DNA from: Auanema rhodensis
Taxonomy: Eukaryota; Nematoda; Chromadorea; Rhabditida; Rhabditidae
NCBI GenBank assembly: GCA_964057225.1
Contig: OZ059896.1
Location: 20,766,501-20,830,500, forward strand
DNA: 64,000 nt
Direction of reading: 5' to 3'
Shown here: one piece after another, positions 21,001-35,900 of the stretch
How positions within the stretch are numbered: position 1 is the stretch's first letter
Layout of the letters: the number at the start of each line of letters is the position of its first letter
The notes under the pieces: model-generated
What the model was told of the DNA's origin: nothing
The model's input: the letters and a program-made list of their open reading frames with translations, nothing else
Databases searched by the model: none
Made by a program: the position numbers and the translations under genes

Positions 21001-24000
21001 ATGGACAATGTTATTCAACGAAAAAATTAATTCTTCAGGGTGAAAATCGAGGATATAAGTGTGAACTTATATCAGTTGATATCTCGGTGCATTTTTAAGC
21101 TAGCGCAAATCTGATAACACAGATCGACGCAGCTTAAAAATCCGCATCGAATGCACTATACTACATTGAGAAACGCTTAATACACAAATTAGTTATGATC
21201 GTTTGAAAAATGATGCATTAGTGTATGTTGAGTTTCCATGTACACTCAACATTGCTTCCAAAAACATTTTGACAAAAATTTTTTCGAAAAATTTCAAAAT
21301 AATTTAGCAAAAAGTAGATGTTTTTAGATTCCATTTTTCAAGGCAAAGACGATAGACAATGTTATTCAACGAAAAAATTAATTCTTCAGGGTGAAAATCG
21401 AGGATATATGTGTGAACTTATATCAGTTGATATCTCGGTGCATTTTTAAGCTAGCGCAAATCTGATAACACAGATCGGCGCAGCTTAAAATCCGCATCGA
21501 ATGCACTATACTACATTGAGAAACGCTTGATACAAAAATTAGTTATGATCGTTTGAAAAATGATGCATTAGTGTATGTTGAGTTTCCATGTACACTCAAC
21601 ATTGCTTCCAAAAACATTTTGATAAAAAGTTTTTCGAAAAGTTTCAAAATAATTTAGCAAAAAGTAGATGTTTTTAGATTCCATTTTTCAAGGCAAAGAC
21701 GAAAGACAATGTTATTCAACGAAAAAATTAATTCTTCAGGGTGAAAATCGAGGATATAAGTGTGAACTTATATCAGTTGATATCTCGGTGCATTTTTAAG
21801 CTAGCGCAAATCTGATAACACAGATCGGCGCAGCTTAAAATCCGCATCGAATGCACTATACTACATTGAGAAACGCTTGATACAAAAATTAGTTATGATC
21901 GTTTGAAAAATGATGCATTAGTGTATGTTGAGTTTCCATGTACACTCAACATTGCTTCCAAAAACATTTTGATAAAAAGTTTTTCGAAAAATTTCAAAAT
22001 AATTTAGCAAAAAGTAGATGTTTTTAGATTCCATTTTTCAAGGCAAAGACGAAAGACAATGTTATTCAACGAAAAAATTAATTCTTCAGGGTGAAAATCG
22101 AGGATATAAGTGTGAACTTATATCAGTTGATATCTCGGTGCATTTTTAAGCTAGCGCAAATCTGATAACACAGATCGACGCAGCTTAAAAATCCACATCG
22201 AATGCACTATACTACATTGAGAAACGCTTGATACAAAAATTAGTTATGATCGTTTGAAAAATGATGCATTAGTGTATGTTGAGTTTCCATGTACACTCAA
22301 CATTGCTTCCAAAAACAGTTTGACAAAAATTTTTTCGAAAAATTTCAAAATAATTTAGCAAAAAGTAGATATTTTTAGATTTCTTTTTTCAAGGCAAAGA
22401 CGATGGACAATGTTATTCAACGAAAAATTTAATTCTTCAGGGTGAAAATCGAGGATATAAGTGTGAACTTATATCAGTTGATATCTCGGTGCATTTTCAA
22501 GCTAGCGCAAATCTGATAACACAGATCGACGCAGCTTAAAAATCCGCATCGAATGCACTATACTACATTGAGAAACGCTTAATACAAAAATTAGTTATGA
22601 TCGTTTGAAAAATGATGCATTAGTGTATGTTGAGTTTCCATGTACACTCAACATTGCTTCCAAAAACATTTTGACAAAAATTTTTTCGAAAAATTTCAAA
22701 ATAATTTAGCAAAAAGTAGATGTTTTTAGATTCCTTTTTTTAAGGCAAAGACGATGGACAATGTTATTCAACGAAAAAATTAATTCTTCAGGGTGAAAAT
22801 CGAGGATATAAGTGTGAACTTATATCAGTTGATATCTCGGTGCATTTTTAAGCTAGCGCAAATCTGATAACACAGATCGACGCAGCTTAAAAATCCGCAT
22901 CGAATGCACTATACTACATTGAGAAACGCTTAATACACAAATTAGTTATGATCGTTTGAAAAATGATGCATTAGTGTATGTTGAGTTTCCATGTACACTC
23001 AACATTGCTTCCAAAAACAGTTTGACAAAAATTTTTTCGAAAAATTTCAAAATAATTTAGCAAAAAGTAGATGTTTTTAGATTTCTTTTTTCAAGGCAAA
23101 GACGATGGACAATGTTATTCAACGAAAAAATTAATTCTTCAGGGTGAAAATCGAGGATATAAGTGTGAACTTATATCAGTTGATATCTCGGTGCATTTTT
23201 AAGCTAGCGCAAATCTGATAACACAGATCGACGCAGCTTAAAAATCCGCATCGAATGCACTATACTACATTGAGAAACGCTTAATACACAAATTAGTTAT
23301 GATCGTTTGAAAAATGATGCATTAGTGTATGTTGAGTTTCCATGTACACTCAACATTGCTTCCAAAAACATTTTGACAAAAATTTTTTCGAAAAATTTCA
23401 AAATAATTTAGCAAAAAGTAGATGTTTTTAGATTCCATTTTTCAAGGCAAAGACGATAGACAATGTTATTCAACGAAAAAATTAATTCTTCAGGGTGAAA
23501 ATCGAGGATATATGTGTGAACTTATATCAGTTGATATCTCGGTGCATTTTTAAGCTAGCGCAAATCTGATAACACAGATAGACGCAGCTTAAAAATCCGC
23601 ATCGAATGCACTATACTACATTGAGAAACGCTTAATACAAAAATTAGTTATGATCGTTTGAAAAATGATGCATTAGTGTATGTTGAGTTTCCATGTACAC
23701 TCAACATTGCTTCCAAAAACATTTTGACAAAAATTTTTTCGAAAAATTTCAAAATAATTTAGCAAAAAGTAGATGTTTTTAGATTCCTTTTTTTAAGGCA
23801 AAGACGATGGACAATGTTATTCAACGAAAAAATTAATTCTTCAGGGTGAAAATCGAGGATATAAGTGTGAACTTATATCAGTTGATATCTCGGTGCATTT
23901 TTAAGCTAGCGCAAATCTGATAACACAGATCGACGCAGCTTAAAAATCCGCATCGAATGCACTATACTACATTGAGAAACGCTTAATACACAAATTAGTT

Positions 24001-25024
24001 ATGATCGTTTGAAAAATGATGCATTAGTGTATGTTGAGTTTCCATGTACACTCAACATTGCTTCCAAAAACAGTTTGACAAAAATTTTTTCGAAAAATTT
24101 CAAAATAATTTAGCAAAAAGTAGATGTTTTTAGATTTCTTTTTTCAAGGCAAAGACGATGGACAATGTTATTCAACGAAAAAATTAATTCTTCAGGGTGA
24201 AAATCGAGGATATAAGTGTGAACTTATATCAGTTGATATCTCGGTGCATTTTTAAGCTAGCGCAAATCTGATAACACAGATCGACGCAGCTTAAAAATCC
24301 GCATCGAATGCACTATACTACATTGAGAAACGCTTAATACACAAATTAGTTATGATCGTTTGAAAAATGATGCATTAGTGTATGTTGAGTTTCCATGTAC
24401 ACTCAACATTGCTTCCAAAAACATTTTGACAAAAATTTTTTCGAAAAATTTCAAAATAATTTAGCAAAAAGTAGATGTTTTTAGATTCCATTTTTCAAGG
24501 CAAAGACGATAGACAATGTTATTCAACGAAAAAATTAATTCTTCAGGGTGAAAATCGAGGATATATGTGTGAACTTATATCAGTTGATATCTCGGTGCAT
24601 TTTTAAGCTAGCGCAAATCTGATAACACAGATAGACGCAGCTTAAAAATCCGCATCGAATGCACTATACTACATTGAGAAACGCTTAATACACAAATTAG
24701 TTATGATCGTTTGAAAAATGATGCATTAGTGTATGTTGAGTTTCCATGTACACTCAACATTGCTTCCAAAAACATTTTGACAAAAATTTTTTCGAAAAAT
24801 TTCAAAATAATTTAGCAAAAAGTAGATGTTTTTAGATTCCATTTTTCAAGGCAAAGACGATAGACAATGTTATTCAACGAAAAAATTAATTCTTCAGGGT
24901 GAAAATCGAGGATATATGTGTGAACTTATATCAGTTGATATCTCGGTGCATTTTTAAGCTAGCGCAAATCTGATAACACAGATCGACGCAGCTTAAAAAT
25001 CCACATCGAATGCACTATACTACA
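18008..25024. repeat. Array segment E: 20 monomers, 8-mer pair built on a 3-mer
   Basis: Unit starts: 18008, 18359, 18709, 19060, 19411, 19762, 20113, 20464, 20815, 21166, 21516, 21866, 22217, 22568, 22919, 23270, 23621, 23972, 24323, 24674; those at 18359, 21166 and 21516 are 350 bp. The block 18709-21515 returns at 21866-24673, 3157 bp away, with shared private marks GACGAAAGAC, AGATATTTT and AAAAATTTAATTC. Inside it a 3-mer of 1053 bp (AATACAAA with ATTCCTTTTTTTAAG; AATACACA with CAGTTTGAC; AATACACA with ATATGTG) occurs four times, starting at 19411, 20464, 22568 and 23621. The unit at 21516 is an extra GACGAAAGAC monomer between the copies. Confidence 0.88.
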
Positions 25025-28000
25025 TTGAGAAACGCTTGATACAAAAATTAGTTATGATCGTTTGAAAAATGATGCATTAGTGTATGTTGAGTTTCCATGT
25101 ACACTCAACATTGCTTCCAAAAACATTTTGACAAAAATTTTTTCGAAAAATTTCAAAATAATTTAGCAAAAAGTAGATGTTTTTAGATTCCTTTTTTCAA
25201 GGCAAAGACGATGGACAATGTTATTCAGCGAAAAAATTAATTCTTCAGGGTGAAAATCGAGGATATAAGTGTGAACTTATATCAGTTGATATCTCGGTGC
25301 ATTTTTAAGCTAGCGCAAATCTGATAACACAGATCGGCGCAGCTTAAAATCCGCATCGAATGCACTATACTACATTGAGAAACGCTTGATACAAAAATTA
25401 GTTATGATCGTTTGAAAAATGATGCATTAGTGTATGTTGAGTTTCCATGTACACTCAACATTGCTTCCAAAAACATTTTGATAAAAATTTTTTCGAAAAA
25501 TTTCAAAATAATTTAGCAAAAAGTAGATGTTTTTAGATTCCATTTTTCAAGGCAAAGACGATAGACAATGTTATTCAACGAAAAAATTAATTCTTCAGGG
25601 TGAAAATCGAGGATATAAGTGTGAACTTATATCAGTTGATATCTCGGTGCATTTTTAAGCTAGCGCAAATCTGATAACACAGATCGACGCAGCTTAAAAA
25701 TCCACATCGAATGCACTATACTACATTGAGAAACGCTTGATACAAAAATTAGTTATGATCGTTTGAAAAATGGTGCATTAGTGTATGTTGAGTTTCCATG
25801 TACACTCAACATTGCTTCCAAAAACATTTTGACAAAAATTTTTTCGAAAAATTTCAAAATAATTTAGCAAAAAGTAGATGTTTTTAGATTCCATTTTTCA
25901 AGGCAAAGACGATAGACAATGTTATTCAACGAAAAAATTAATTCTTCAGGGTGAAAATCGAGGATATATGTGTGAACTTATATCAGTTGATATCTCGGTG
26001 CATTTTTAAGCTAGCGCAAATCTGATAACACAGATCGACGCAGCTTAAAAATCCACATCGAATGCACTATACTACATTGAGAAACGCTTGATACAAAAAT
26101 TAGTTATGATCGTTCGAAAAATGATGCATTAGTGTATGTTGAGTTTCCATGTACACTCAACATTGCTTCCAAAAACATTTTGACAAAAATTTTTTCGAAA
26201 AATTTCAAAATAATTTAGCAAAAAGTAGATGTTTTTAGATTCCTTTTTTCAAGGCAAAGACGATGGACAATGTTATTCAGCGAAAAAATTAATTCTTCAG
26301 GGTGAAAATCGAGGATATAAGTGTGAACTTATATCAGTTGATATCTCGGTGCATTTTTAAGCTAGCGCAAATCTGATAACACAGATCGGCGCAGCTTAAA
26401 ATCCGCATCGAATGCACTATACTACATTGAGAAACGCTTGATACAAAAATTAGTTATGATCGTTTGAAAAATGATGCATTAGTGTATGTTGAGTTTCCAT
26501 GTACACTCAACATTGCTTCCAAAAACATTTTGATAAAAATTTTTTCGAAAAATTTCAAAATAATTTAGCAAAAAGTAGATGTTTTTAGATTCCATTTTTC
26601 AAGGCAAAGACGATAGACAATGTTATTCAACGAAAAAATTAATTCTTCAGGGTGAAAATCGAGGATATATGTGTGAACTTATATCAGTTGATATCTCGGT
26701 GCATTTTTAAGCTAGCGCAAATCTGATAACACAGATCGACGCAGCTTAAAAATCCACATCGAATGCACTATACTACATTGAGAAACGCTTGATACAAAAA
26801 TTAGTTATGATCGTTTGAAAAATGATGCACTAGTGTATGTTGAGTTTCCATGTACACTCAACATTGCTTCCAAAAACATTTTGACAAAAATTTTTTCGAA
26901 AAATTTCAAAATAATTTAGCAAAAAGTAGATGTTTTTAGATTCCTTTTTTCAAGGCAAAGACGATGGACAATGTTATTCAGCGAAAAAATTAATTCTTCA
27001 GGGTGAAAATCGAGGATATAAGTGTGAACTTATATCAGTTGATATCTCGGTGCATTTTTAAGCTAGCGCAAATCTGATAACACAGATCGGCGCAGCTTAA
27101 AATCCGCATCGAATGCACTATACTACATTAAGAAACGCTTGATACAAAAATTAGTTATGATCGTTTGAAAAATGATGCATTAGTGTATGTTGAGTTTCCA
27201 TGTACACTCAACATTGCTTCCAAAAACATTTTGATAAAAATTTTTTCGAAAAATTTCAAAATAATTTAGCAAAAAGTAGATGTTTTTAGATTCCATTTTT
27301 CAAGGCAAAGACGATAGACAATGTTATTCAACGAAAAAATTAATTCTTCAGGGTGAAAATCGAGGATATAAGTGTGAACTTATATCAGTTGATATCTCGG
27401 TGCATTTTTAAGCTAGCGCAAATCTGATAACACAGATCGACGCAGCTTAAAAATCCACATCGAATGCACTATACTACATTGAGAAACGCTTGATACAAAA
27501 ATTAGTTATGATCGTTTGAAAAATGATGCATTAGTGTATGTTGAGTTTCCATGTACACTCAACATTGCTTCCAAAAACAGTTTGACAAAAATTTTTTCGA
27601 AAAATTTCAGAATAATTTAGCAAAAAGTAGATATTTTTAGATTTCTTTTTTCAAGGCAAAGACGATGGACAATGTTATTCAACGAAAAATTTAATTCTTC
27701 AGGGTGAAAATCGAGGATATAAGTGTGAACTTATATCAGTTGATATCTCGGTGCATTTTCAAGCTAGCGCAAATCTGATAACACAGATCGACGCAGCTTA
27801 AAAATCCGCATCGAATGCACTATACTACATTGAGAAACGCTTAATACAAAAATTAGTTATGATCGTTTGAAAAATGATGCATTAGTGTATGTTGAGTTTC
27901 CATGTACACTCAACATTGCTTCCAAAAACATTTTGACAAAAATTTTTTCGAAAAATTTCAAAATAATTTAGCAAAAAGTAGATGTTTTTAGATTTCTTTT

Positions 28001-29932
28001 TTCAAGGCAAAGACGATGGACAATGTTATTCAACGAAAAAATTAATTCTTCAGGGTGAAAATCGAGGATATAAGTGTGAACTTATATCAGTTGATATCTC
28101 GGTGCATTTTTAAGCTAGCGCAAATCTGATAACACAGATCGGCGCAGCTTAAAATCCGCATCGAATGCACTATACTACATTGAGAAACGCTTGATACAAA
28201 AATTAGTTATGATCGTTTGAAAAATGATGCATTAGTGTATGTTGAGTTTCCATGTACACTCAACATTGCTTCCAAAAACATTTTGATAAAAATTTTTTCG
28301 AAAAATTTCAAAATAATTTAGCAAAAAGTAGATGTTTTTAGATTCCATTTTTCAAGGCAAAGACGATAGACAATGTTATTCAACGAAACAATTAATTCTT
28401 CAGGGTGAAAATCGAGGATATAAGTGTGAACTTATATCAGTTGATATCTCGGTGCATTTTTAAGCTAGCGCAAATCTGATAACACAGATCGACGCAGCTT
28501 AAAAATCCACATCGAATGCACTATACTACATTGAGAAACGCTTGATACAAAAATTAGTTATGATCGTTTGAAAAATGGTGCATTAGTGTATGTTGAGTTT
28601 CCATGTACACTCAACATTGCTTCCAAAAACATTTTGACAAAAATTTTTTCGAAAAATTTCAAAATAATTTAGCAAAAAGTAGATGTTTTTAGATTCCATT
28701 TTTCAAGGCAAAGACGATAGACAATGTTATTCAACGAAAAAATTAATTCTTCAGGGTGAAAATCGAGGATATATGTGTGAACTTATATCAGTTGATATCT
28801 CGGTGCATTTTTAAGCTAGCGCAAATCTGATAACACAGATCGACGCAGCTTAAAAATCCACATCGAATGCACTATACTACATTGAGAAACGCTTGATACA
28901 AAAATTAGTTATGATCGTTCGAAAAATGATGCATTAGTGTATGTTGAGTTTCCATGTACACTCAACATTGCTTCCAAAAACATTTTGACAAAAATTTTTT
29001 CGAAAAATTTCAAAATAATTTAGCAAAAAGTAGATGTTTTTAGATTCCTTTTTTCAAGGCAAAGACGATGGACAATGTTATTCAGCGAAAAAATTAATTC
29101 TTCAGGGTGAAAATCGAGGATATAAGTGTGAACTTATATCAGTTGATATCTCGGTGCATTTTTAAGCTAGCGCAAATCTGATAACAAAGATCGGCGCAGC
29201 TTAAAATCCGCATCGAATGCACTATACTACATTGAGAAACGCTTGATACAAAAATTAGTTATGATCGTTTGAAAAATGATGCATTAGTGTATGTTGAGTT
29301 TCCATGTACACTCAACATTGCTTCCAAAAACATTTTGATAAAAATTTTTTCGAAAAATTTCAAAATAATTTAGCAAAAAGTAGATGTTTTTAGATTCCAT
29401 TTTTCAAGGCAAAGACGATAGACAATGTTATTCAACGAAAAAATTAATTCTTCAGGGTGAAAATCGAGGATATATGTGTGAACTTATATCAGTTGATATC
29501 TCGGTGCATTTTTAAGCTAGCGCAAATCTGATAACACAGATCGACGCAGCTTAAAAATCCACATCGAATGCACTATACTACATTGAGAAACGCTTGATAC
29601 AAAAATTAGTTATGATCGTTTGAAAAATGATGCATTAGTGTATGTTGAGTTTCCATGTACACTCAACATTGCTTCCAAAAACATTTTGACAAAAATTTTT
29701 TCGAAAAATTTCAAAATAATTTAGCAAAAAGTAGATGTTTTTAGATTCCTTTTTTCAAGGCAAAGACGATGGACAATGTTATTCAGCGAAAAAATTAATT
29801 CTTCAGGGTGAAAATCGAGGATATAAGTGTGAACTTATATCAGTTGATATCTCGGTGCATTTTTAAGCTAGCGCAAATCTGATAACACAGATCGGCGCAG
29901 CTTAAAATCCGCATCGAATGCACTATACTACA
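25025..29932. repeat. Array segment F: 14 monomers, start of an 8-mer tandem
   Basis: Unit starts: 25025, 25375, 25726, 26077, 26427, 26778, 27128, 27479, 27830, 28180, 28531, 28882, 29232, 29583; those at 25025, 26077, 26778, 27830, 28882 and 29583 are 350 bp. The 8-mer 25375-28179 returns as 28180-30985 at a period of 2805 bp. Shared private marks include GTTCGAAAA (26077 and 28882), the TTAAG start (27128 and 29933), and TTCAGAATA with AGATATTTT (27479 and 30284). Within each copy the ATATGTG/TCCAC to ATTCCTT/ATCGGCG pair occurs twice. One-off changes: GCACTAGTG near 26829, GAAACAATT near 28386 and AACAAAGATCGG near 29184. Confidence 0.88.
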
Positions 29933-32900
29933 TTAAGAAACGCTTGATACAAAAATTAGTTATGATCGTTTGAAAAATGATGCATTAGTGTATGTTGAGT
30001 TTCCATGTACACTCAACATTGCTTCCAAAAACATTTTGATAAAAATTTTTTCGAAAAATTTCAAAATAATTTAGCAAAAAGTAGATGTTTTTAGATTCCA
30101 TTTTTCAAGGCAAAGACGATAGACAATGTTATTCAACGAAAAAATTAATTCTTCAGGGTGAAAATCGAGGATATAAGTGTGAACTTATATCAGTTGATAT
30201 CTCGGTGCATTTTTAAGCTAGCGCAAATCTGATAACACAGATCGACGCAGCTTAAAAATCCACATCGAATGCACTATACTACATTGAGAAACGCTTGATA
30301 CAAAAATTAGTTATGATCGTTTGAAAAATGATGCATTAGTGTATGTTGAGTTTCCATGTACACTCAACATTGCTTCCAAAAACAGTTTGACAAAAATTTT
30401 TTCGAAAAATTTCAGAATAATTTAGCAAAAAGTAGATATTTTTAGATTTCTTTTTTCAAGGCAAAGACGATGGACAATGTTATTCAACGAAAAATTTAAT
30501 TCTTCAGGGTGAAAATCGAGGATATAAGTGTGAACTTATATCAGTTGATATCTCGGTGCATTTTCAAGCTAGCGCAAATCTGATAACACAGATCGACGCA
30601 GCTTAAAAATCCGCATCGAATGCACTATACTACATTGAGAAACGCTTAATACAAAAATTAGTTATGATCGTTTGAAAAATGATGCATTAGTGTATGTTGA
30701 GTTTCCATGTACACTCAACATTGCTTCCAAAAACATTTTGACAAAAATTTTTTCGAAAAATTTCAAAATAATTTAGCAAAAAGTAGATGTTTTTAGATTT
30801 CTTTTTTCAAGGCAAAGACGATGGACAATGTTATTCAACGAAAAAATTAATTCTTCAGGGTGAAAATCGAGGATATAAGTGTGAACTTATATCAGTTGAT
30901 ATCTCGGTGCATTTTTAAGCTAGCGCAAATCTGATAACACAGATCGACGCAGCTTAAAAATCCGCATCGAATGCACTATACTACATTGAGAAACGCTTAA
31001 TACACAAATTAGTTATGATCGTTTGAAAAATGATGCATTAGTGTATGTTGAGTTTCCATGTACACTCAACATTGCTTCCAAAAACAGTTTGACAAAAATT
31101 TTTTCGAAAAGTTTCAAAATAATTTAGCAAAAAGTAGATGTTTTTAGATTTCTTTTTTCAAGGCAAAGACGATGGACAATGTTATTCAACGAAAAAATTA
31201 ATTCTTCAGGGTGAAAATCGAGGATATAAGTGTGAACTTATATCAGTTGATATCTCGGTGCATTTTTAAGCTAGCGCAAATCTGATAACACAGATCGACG
31301 CAGCTTAAAAATCCGCATCGAATGCACTATACTACATTGAGAAACGCTTAATACACAAATTAGTTATGATCGTTTGAAAAATGATGCATTAGTGTATGTT
31401 GAGTTTCCATGTACACTCAACATTGCTTCCAAAAACAGTTTGACAAAAATTTTTTCGAAAAATTTCAAAATAATTTAGCAAAAAGTAGATGTTTTTAGAT
31501 TTCTTTTTTCAAGGCAAAGACGATGGACAATGTTATTCAACGAAAAAATTAATTCTTCAGGGTGAAAATCGAGGATATAAGTGTGAACTTATATCAGTTG
31601 ATATCTCGGTGCATTTTTAAGCTAGCGCAAATCTGATAACACAGATCGACGCAGCTTAAAAATCCGCATCGAATGCACTATACTACATCAAGAAACGCTT
31701 GATACAAAAATTAGTTATGATCGTTTGAAAAATGATGCATTAGTGTATGTTGAGTTTCCATGTACACTCAACATTGCTTCCAAAAACATTTTGACAAAAA
31801 TTTTTTCGAAAAATTTCAAAATAATTTAGCAAGAAGTAGATGTTTTTAGATTTCTTTTCTCAAGGCAAAGACGATGGACAATGTTATTCAACGAAAAAAT
31901 TAATTCTTCAGGGTGAAAATCGAGGATATAAGTGTGAACTTATATCAGTTGATATCTCGGTGCATTTTTAAGCTAGCGCAAATCTGATAACACAGATCGG
32001 CGCAGCTTAAAATCCGCATCGAATGCACTATACTACATTAAGAAACGCTTGATACAAAAATTAGTTATGATCGTTTGAAAAATGATGCATTAGTGTATGT
32101 TGAGTTTCCATGTACACTCAACATTGCTTCCAAAAACATTTTGATAAAAATTTTTTCGAAAAATTTCAAAATAATTTAGCAAAAAGTAGATGTTTTTAGA
32201 TTCCATTTTTCAAGGCAAAGACGATAGACAATGTTATTCAACGAAAAAATTAATTCTTCAGGGTGAAAATCGAGGATATAAGTGTGAACTTATATCAGTT
32301 GATATCTCGGTGCATTTTTAAGCTAGCGCAAATCTGATAACACAGATCGACGCAGCTTAAAAATCCACATCGAATGCACTATACTACATTGAGAAACGCT
32401 TGATACAAAAATTAGTTATGATCGTTTGAAAAATGATGCATTAGTGTATGTTGAGTTTCCATGTACACTCAACATTGCTTCCAAAAACAGTTTGACAAAA
32501 ATTTTTTCGAAAAATTTCAGAATAATTTAGCAAAAAGTAGATATTTTTAGATTTCTTTTTTCAAGGCAAAGACGATGGACAATGTTATTCAACGAAAAAT
32601 TTAATTCTTCAGGGTGAAAATCGAGGATATAAGTGTGAACTTATATCAGTTGATATCTCGGTGCATTTTCAAGCTAGCGCAAATCTGATAACACAGATCG
32701 ACGCAGCTTAAAAATCCGCATCGAATGCACTATACTACATTGAGAAACGCTTAATACAAAAATTAGTTATGATCGTTTGAAAAATGATGCATTAGTGTAT
32801 GTTGAGTTTCCATGTACACTCAACATTGCTTCCAAAAACATTTTGACAAAAATTTTTTCGAAAAATTTCAAAATAATTTAGCAAAAAGTAGATGTTTTTA

Positions 32901-34143
32901 GATTTCTTTTTTCAAGGCAAAGACGATGGACAATGTTATTCAACGAAAAAATTAATTCTTCAGGGTGAAAATCGAGGATATAAGTGTGAACTTATATCAG
33001 TTGATATCTCGGTGCATTTTTAAGCTAGCGCAAATCTGATAACACAGATCGACGCAGCTTAAAAATCCGCATCGAATGCACTATACTACATTGAGAAACG
33101 CTTAATACACAAATTAGTTATGATCGTTTGAAAAATGATGCATTAGTGTATGTTGAGTTTCCATGTACACTCAACATTGCTTCCAAAAACAGTTTGACAA
33201 AAATTTTTTCGAAAAATTTCAAAATAATTTAGCAAAAAGTAGATGTTTTTAGATTTCTTTTTTCAAGGCAAAGACGATGGACAATGTTATTCAACGAAAA
33301 AATTAATTCTTCAGGGTGAAAATCGAGGATATAAGTGTGAACTTATATCAGTTGATATCTCGGTGCATTTTTAAGCTAGCGCAAATCTGATAACACAGAT
33401 CGACGCAGCTTAAAAATCCGCATCGAATGCACTATACTACATCAAGAAACGCTTGATACAAAAATTAGTTATGATCGTTTGAAAAATGATGCATTAGTGT
33501 ATGTTGAGTTTCCATGTACACTCAACATTGCTTCCAAAAACATTTTGACAAAAATTTTTTCGAAAAATTTCAAAATAATTTAGCAAGAAGTAGATGTTTT
33601 TAGATTTCTTTTCTCAAGGCAAAGACGATGGACAATGTTATTCAACGAAAAAATTAATTCTTCAGGGTGAAAATCGAGGATATAAGTGTGAACTTATATC
33701 AGTTGATATCTCGGTGCATTTTTAAGCTAGCGCAAATCTGATAACACAGATCGACGCAGCTTAAAAATCCACATCGAATGCACTATACTACATTGAGAAA
33801 CGCTTGATACAAAAATTAGTTATGATCGTTTGAAAAATGATGCATTAGTGTATGTTGAGTTTCCATGTACACTCAACATTGCTTCCAAAAACAGTTTGAC
33901 AAAAATTTTTTCGAAAAATTTCAAAATAATTTAGCAAAAAGTAGATATTTTTAGATTTCTTTTTTCAAGGCAAAGACGATGGACAATGTTATTCAACGAA
34001 AAATTTAATTCTTCAGGGTGAAAATCGAGGATATAAGTGTGAACTTATATCAGTTGATATCTCGGTGCATTTTCAAGCTAGCGCAAATCTGATAACACAG
34101 ATCGACGCAGCTTAAAAATCCGCATCGAATGCACTATACTACA
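29933..34143. repeat. Array segment G: 12 monomers, 6-mer followed by a shortened copy
   Basis: Unit starts: 29933, 30284, 30635, 30986, 31337, 31688, 32038, 32389, 32740, 33091, 33442, 33793; the unit at 31688 is 350 bp. The 6-mer 29933-32037 is followed by a 5-monomer version at 32038-33792 that lacks one of the two AATACACA/CAGTTTGAC units. Both carry the TTAAG start, TTCAGAATA with AGATATTTT, and a TCAAG/GCAAGAAG monomer with TTTCTTTTCTC. The closing monomer ends ATCGGCG in the first copy (31688) and TCCAC in the second (33442), so their right ends differ. A further 5-mer of the same type order starts at 33793. Confidence 0.86.
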
Positions 34144-35547
34144 TTGAGAAACGCTTAATACAAAAATTAGTTATGATCGTTTGAAAAATGATGCATTAGT
34201 GTATGTTGAGTTTCCATGTACACTCAACATTGCTTCCAAAAACATTTTGACAAAAATTTTTTCGAAAAATTTCATAATAATTTAGCAAAAAGTAGATGTT
34301 TTTAGATTCCTTTTTTTAAGGCAAAGACGATGGACAATGTTATTCAACGAAAAAATTAATTCTTCAGGGTGAAAATCGAGGATATAAGTGTGAACTTATA
34401 TCAGTTGATATCTCGGTGCATTTTTAAGCTAGCGCAAATCTGATAACACAGATCGACGCAGCTTAAAAATCCGCATCGAATGCACTATAATACATTGAGA
34501 AACGCTTAATACACAAATTAGTTATGATCGTTTGAAAAATGATGCATTAGTGTATGTTGAGTTTCCATGTACACTCAACATTGCTTCCAAAAACAGTTTG
34601 ACAAAAATTTTTTCGAAAAATTTCAAAATAATTTAGCAAAAAGTAAATGTTTTTAGATTTCTTTTTTCAAGGCAAAGACGATGGACAATGTTATTCAACG
34701 AAAAAATTAATTCTTCAGGGTGAAAATCGAGGATATAAGTGTGAACTTATATCAGTTGATATCTCGGTGCATTTTTAAGCTAGCGCAAATCTGATAACAC
34801 AGATCGACGCAGCTTAAAAATCCGCATCGAATGCACTATACTACATTGAGAAACGCTTAATACACAAATTAGTTATGATCGTTTGAAAAATGATGCATTA
34901 GTGTATGTTGAGTTTCCATGTACACTCAACATTGCTTCCAAAAACAGTTTGACAAAAATTTTTTCGAAAAATTTCAAAATAATTTAGCAAAAAGTAGATG
35001 TTTTTAGATTTCTTTTTTCAAGGCAAAGACGATGGACAATGTTATTCAACGAAAAAATTAATTCTTCAGGGTGAAAATCGAGGATATAAGTGTGAACTTA
35101 TATCAGTTGATATCTCGGTGCATTTTTAAGCTAGCGCAAATCTGATAACACAGATCGACGCAGCTTAAAAATCCGCATCGAATGCACTATACTACATCAA
35201 GAAACGCTTGATACAAAAATTAGTTATGATCGTTTGAAAAATGATGCATTAGTGTATGTTGAGTTTCCATGTACACTCAACATTGCTTCCAAAAACATTT
35301 TGACAAAAATTTTTTCGAAAAATTTCAAAATAATTTAGCAAGAAGTAGATGTTTTTAGATTTTTTTTTTCAAGGCAAAGACGATGGACAATGTTATTCAA
35401 CGAAAAAATTAATTCTTCAGGGTGAAAATCGAGGATATAAGTGTGAACTTATATCAGTTGATATCTCGGTGCATTTTTAAGCTAGCGCAAATCTGATAAC
35501 ACAGATCGACGCAGCTTAAAAATCTGCATCGAATGCACTATACTACA

Positions 35548-35900
35548 TCAAGAAACGCTTGATAAAAAAAAATTAGTTATGATCGTTTGAAAAATGATGC
35601 ATTAGTGTATGTTGAGTTTCCATGTACACTCAACATTGCTTCCAAAAACATTTTGACAAAAATTTTTTCGAAAAATTTCAAAATAATTTAGCAAAAAGTG
35701 GATGTTTTTAGATTCCATTTTTCAAGGCAAAGACGATAGACAATGTTATTCAACGAAAAAATTAATTCTTCAGGGTGAAAATCGAGGATATAAGTGTGAA
35801 CTTATATCAGTTGATATCTCGGTGCATTTTTAAGCTAGCGCAAATCTGATAACACAGATCGACGCAGCTTAAAAATCCACATCGAATGCACTATACTACA
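35548..35900. repeat. 353-bp monomer with nine-A run
   Basis: The canonical GATACAAAAATTAG reads GAT, nine A, TTAG here (run at 35564-35572). Loss of the interrupting C produced a pure A run which then gained two bases. The duplicate monomer at 38006-38357 has eight A at 38022-38029. These are the only two monomers longer than 351 bp. Confidence 0.93.
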
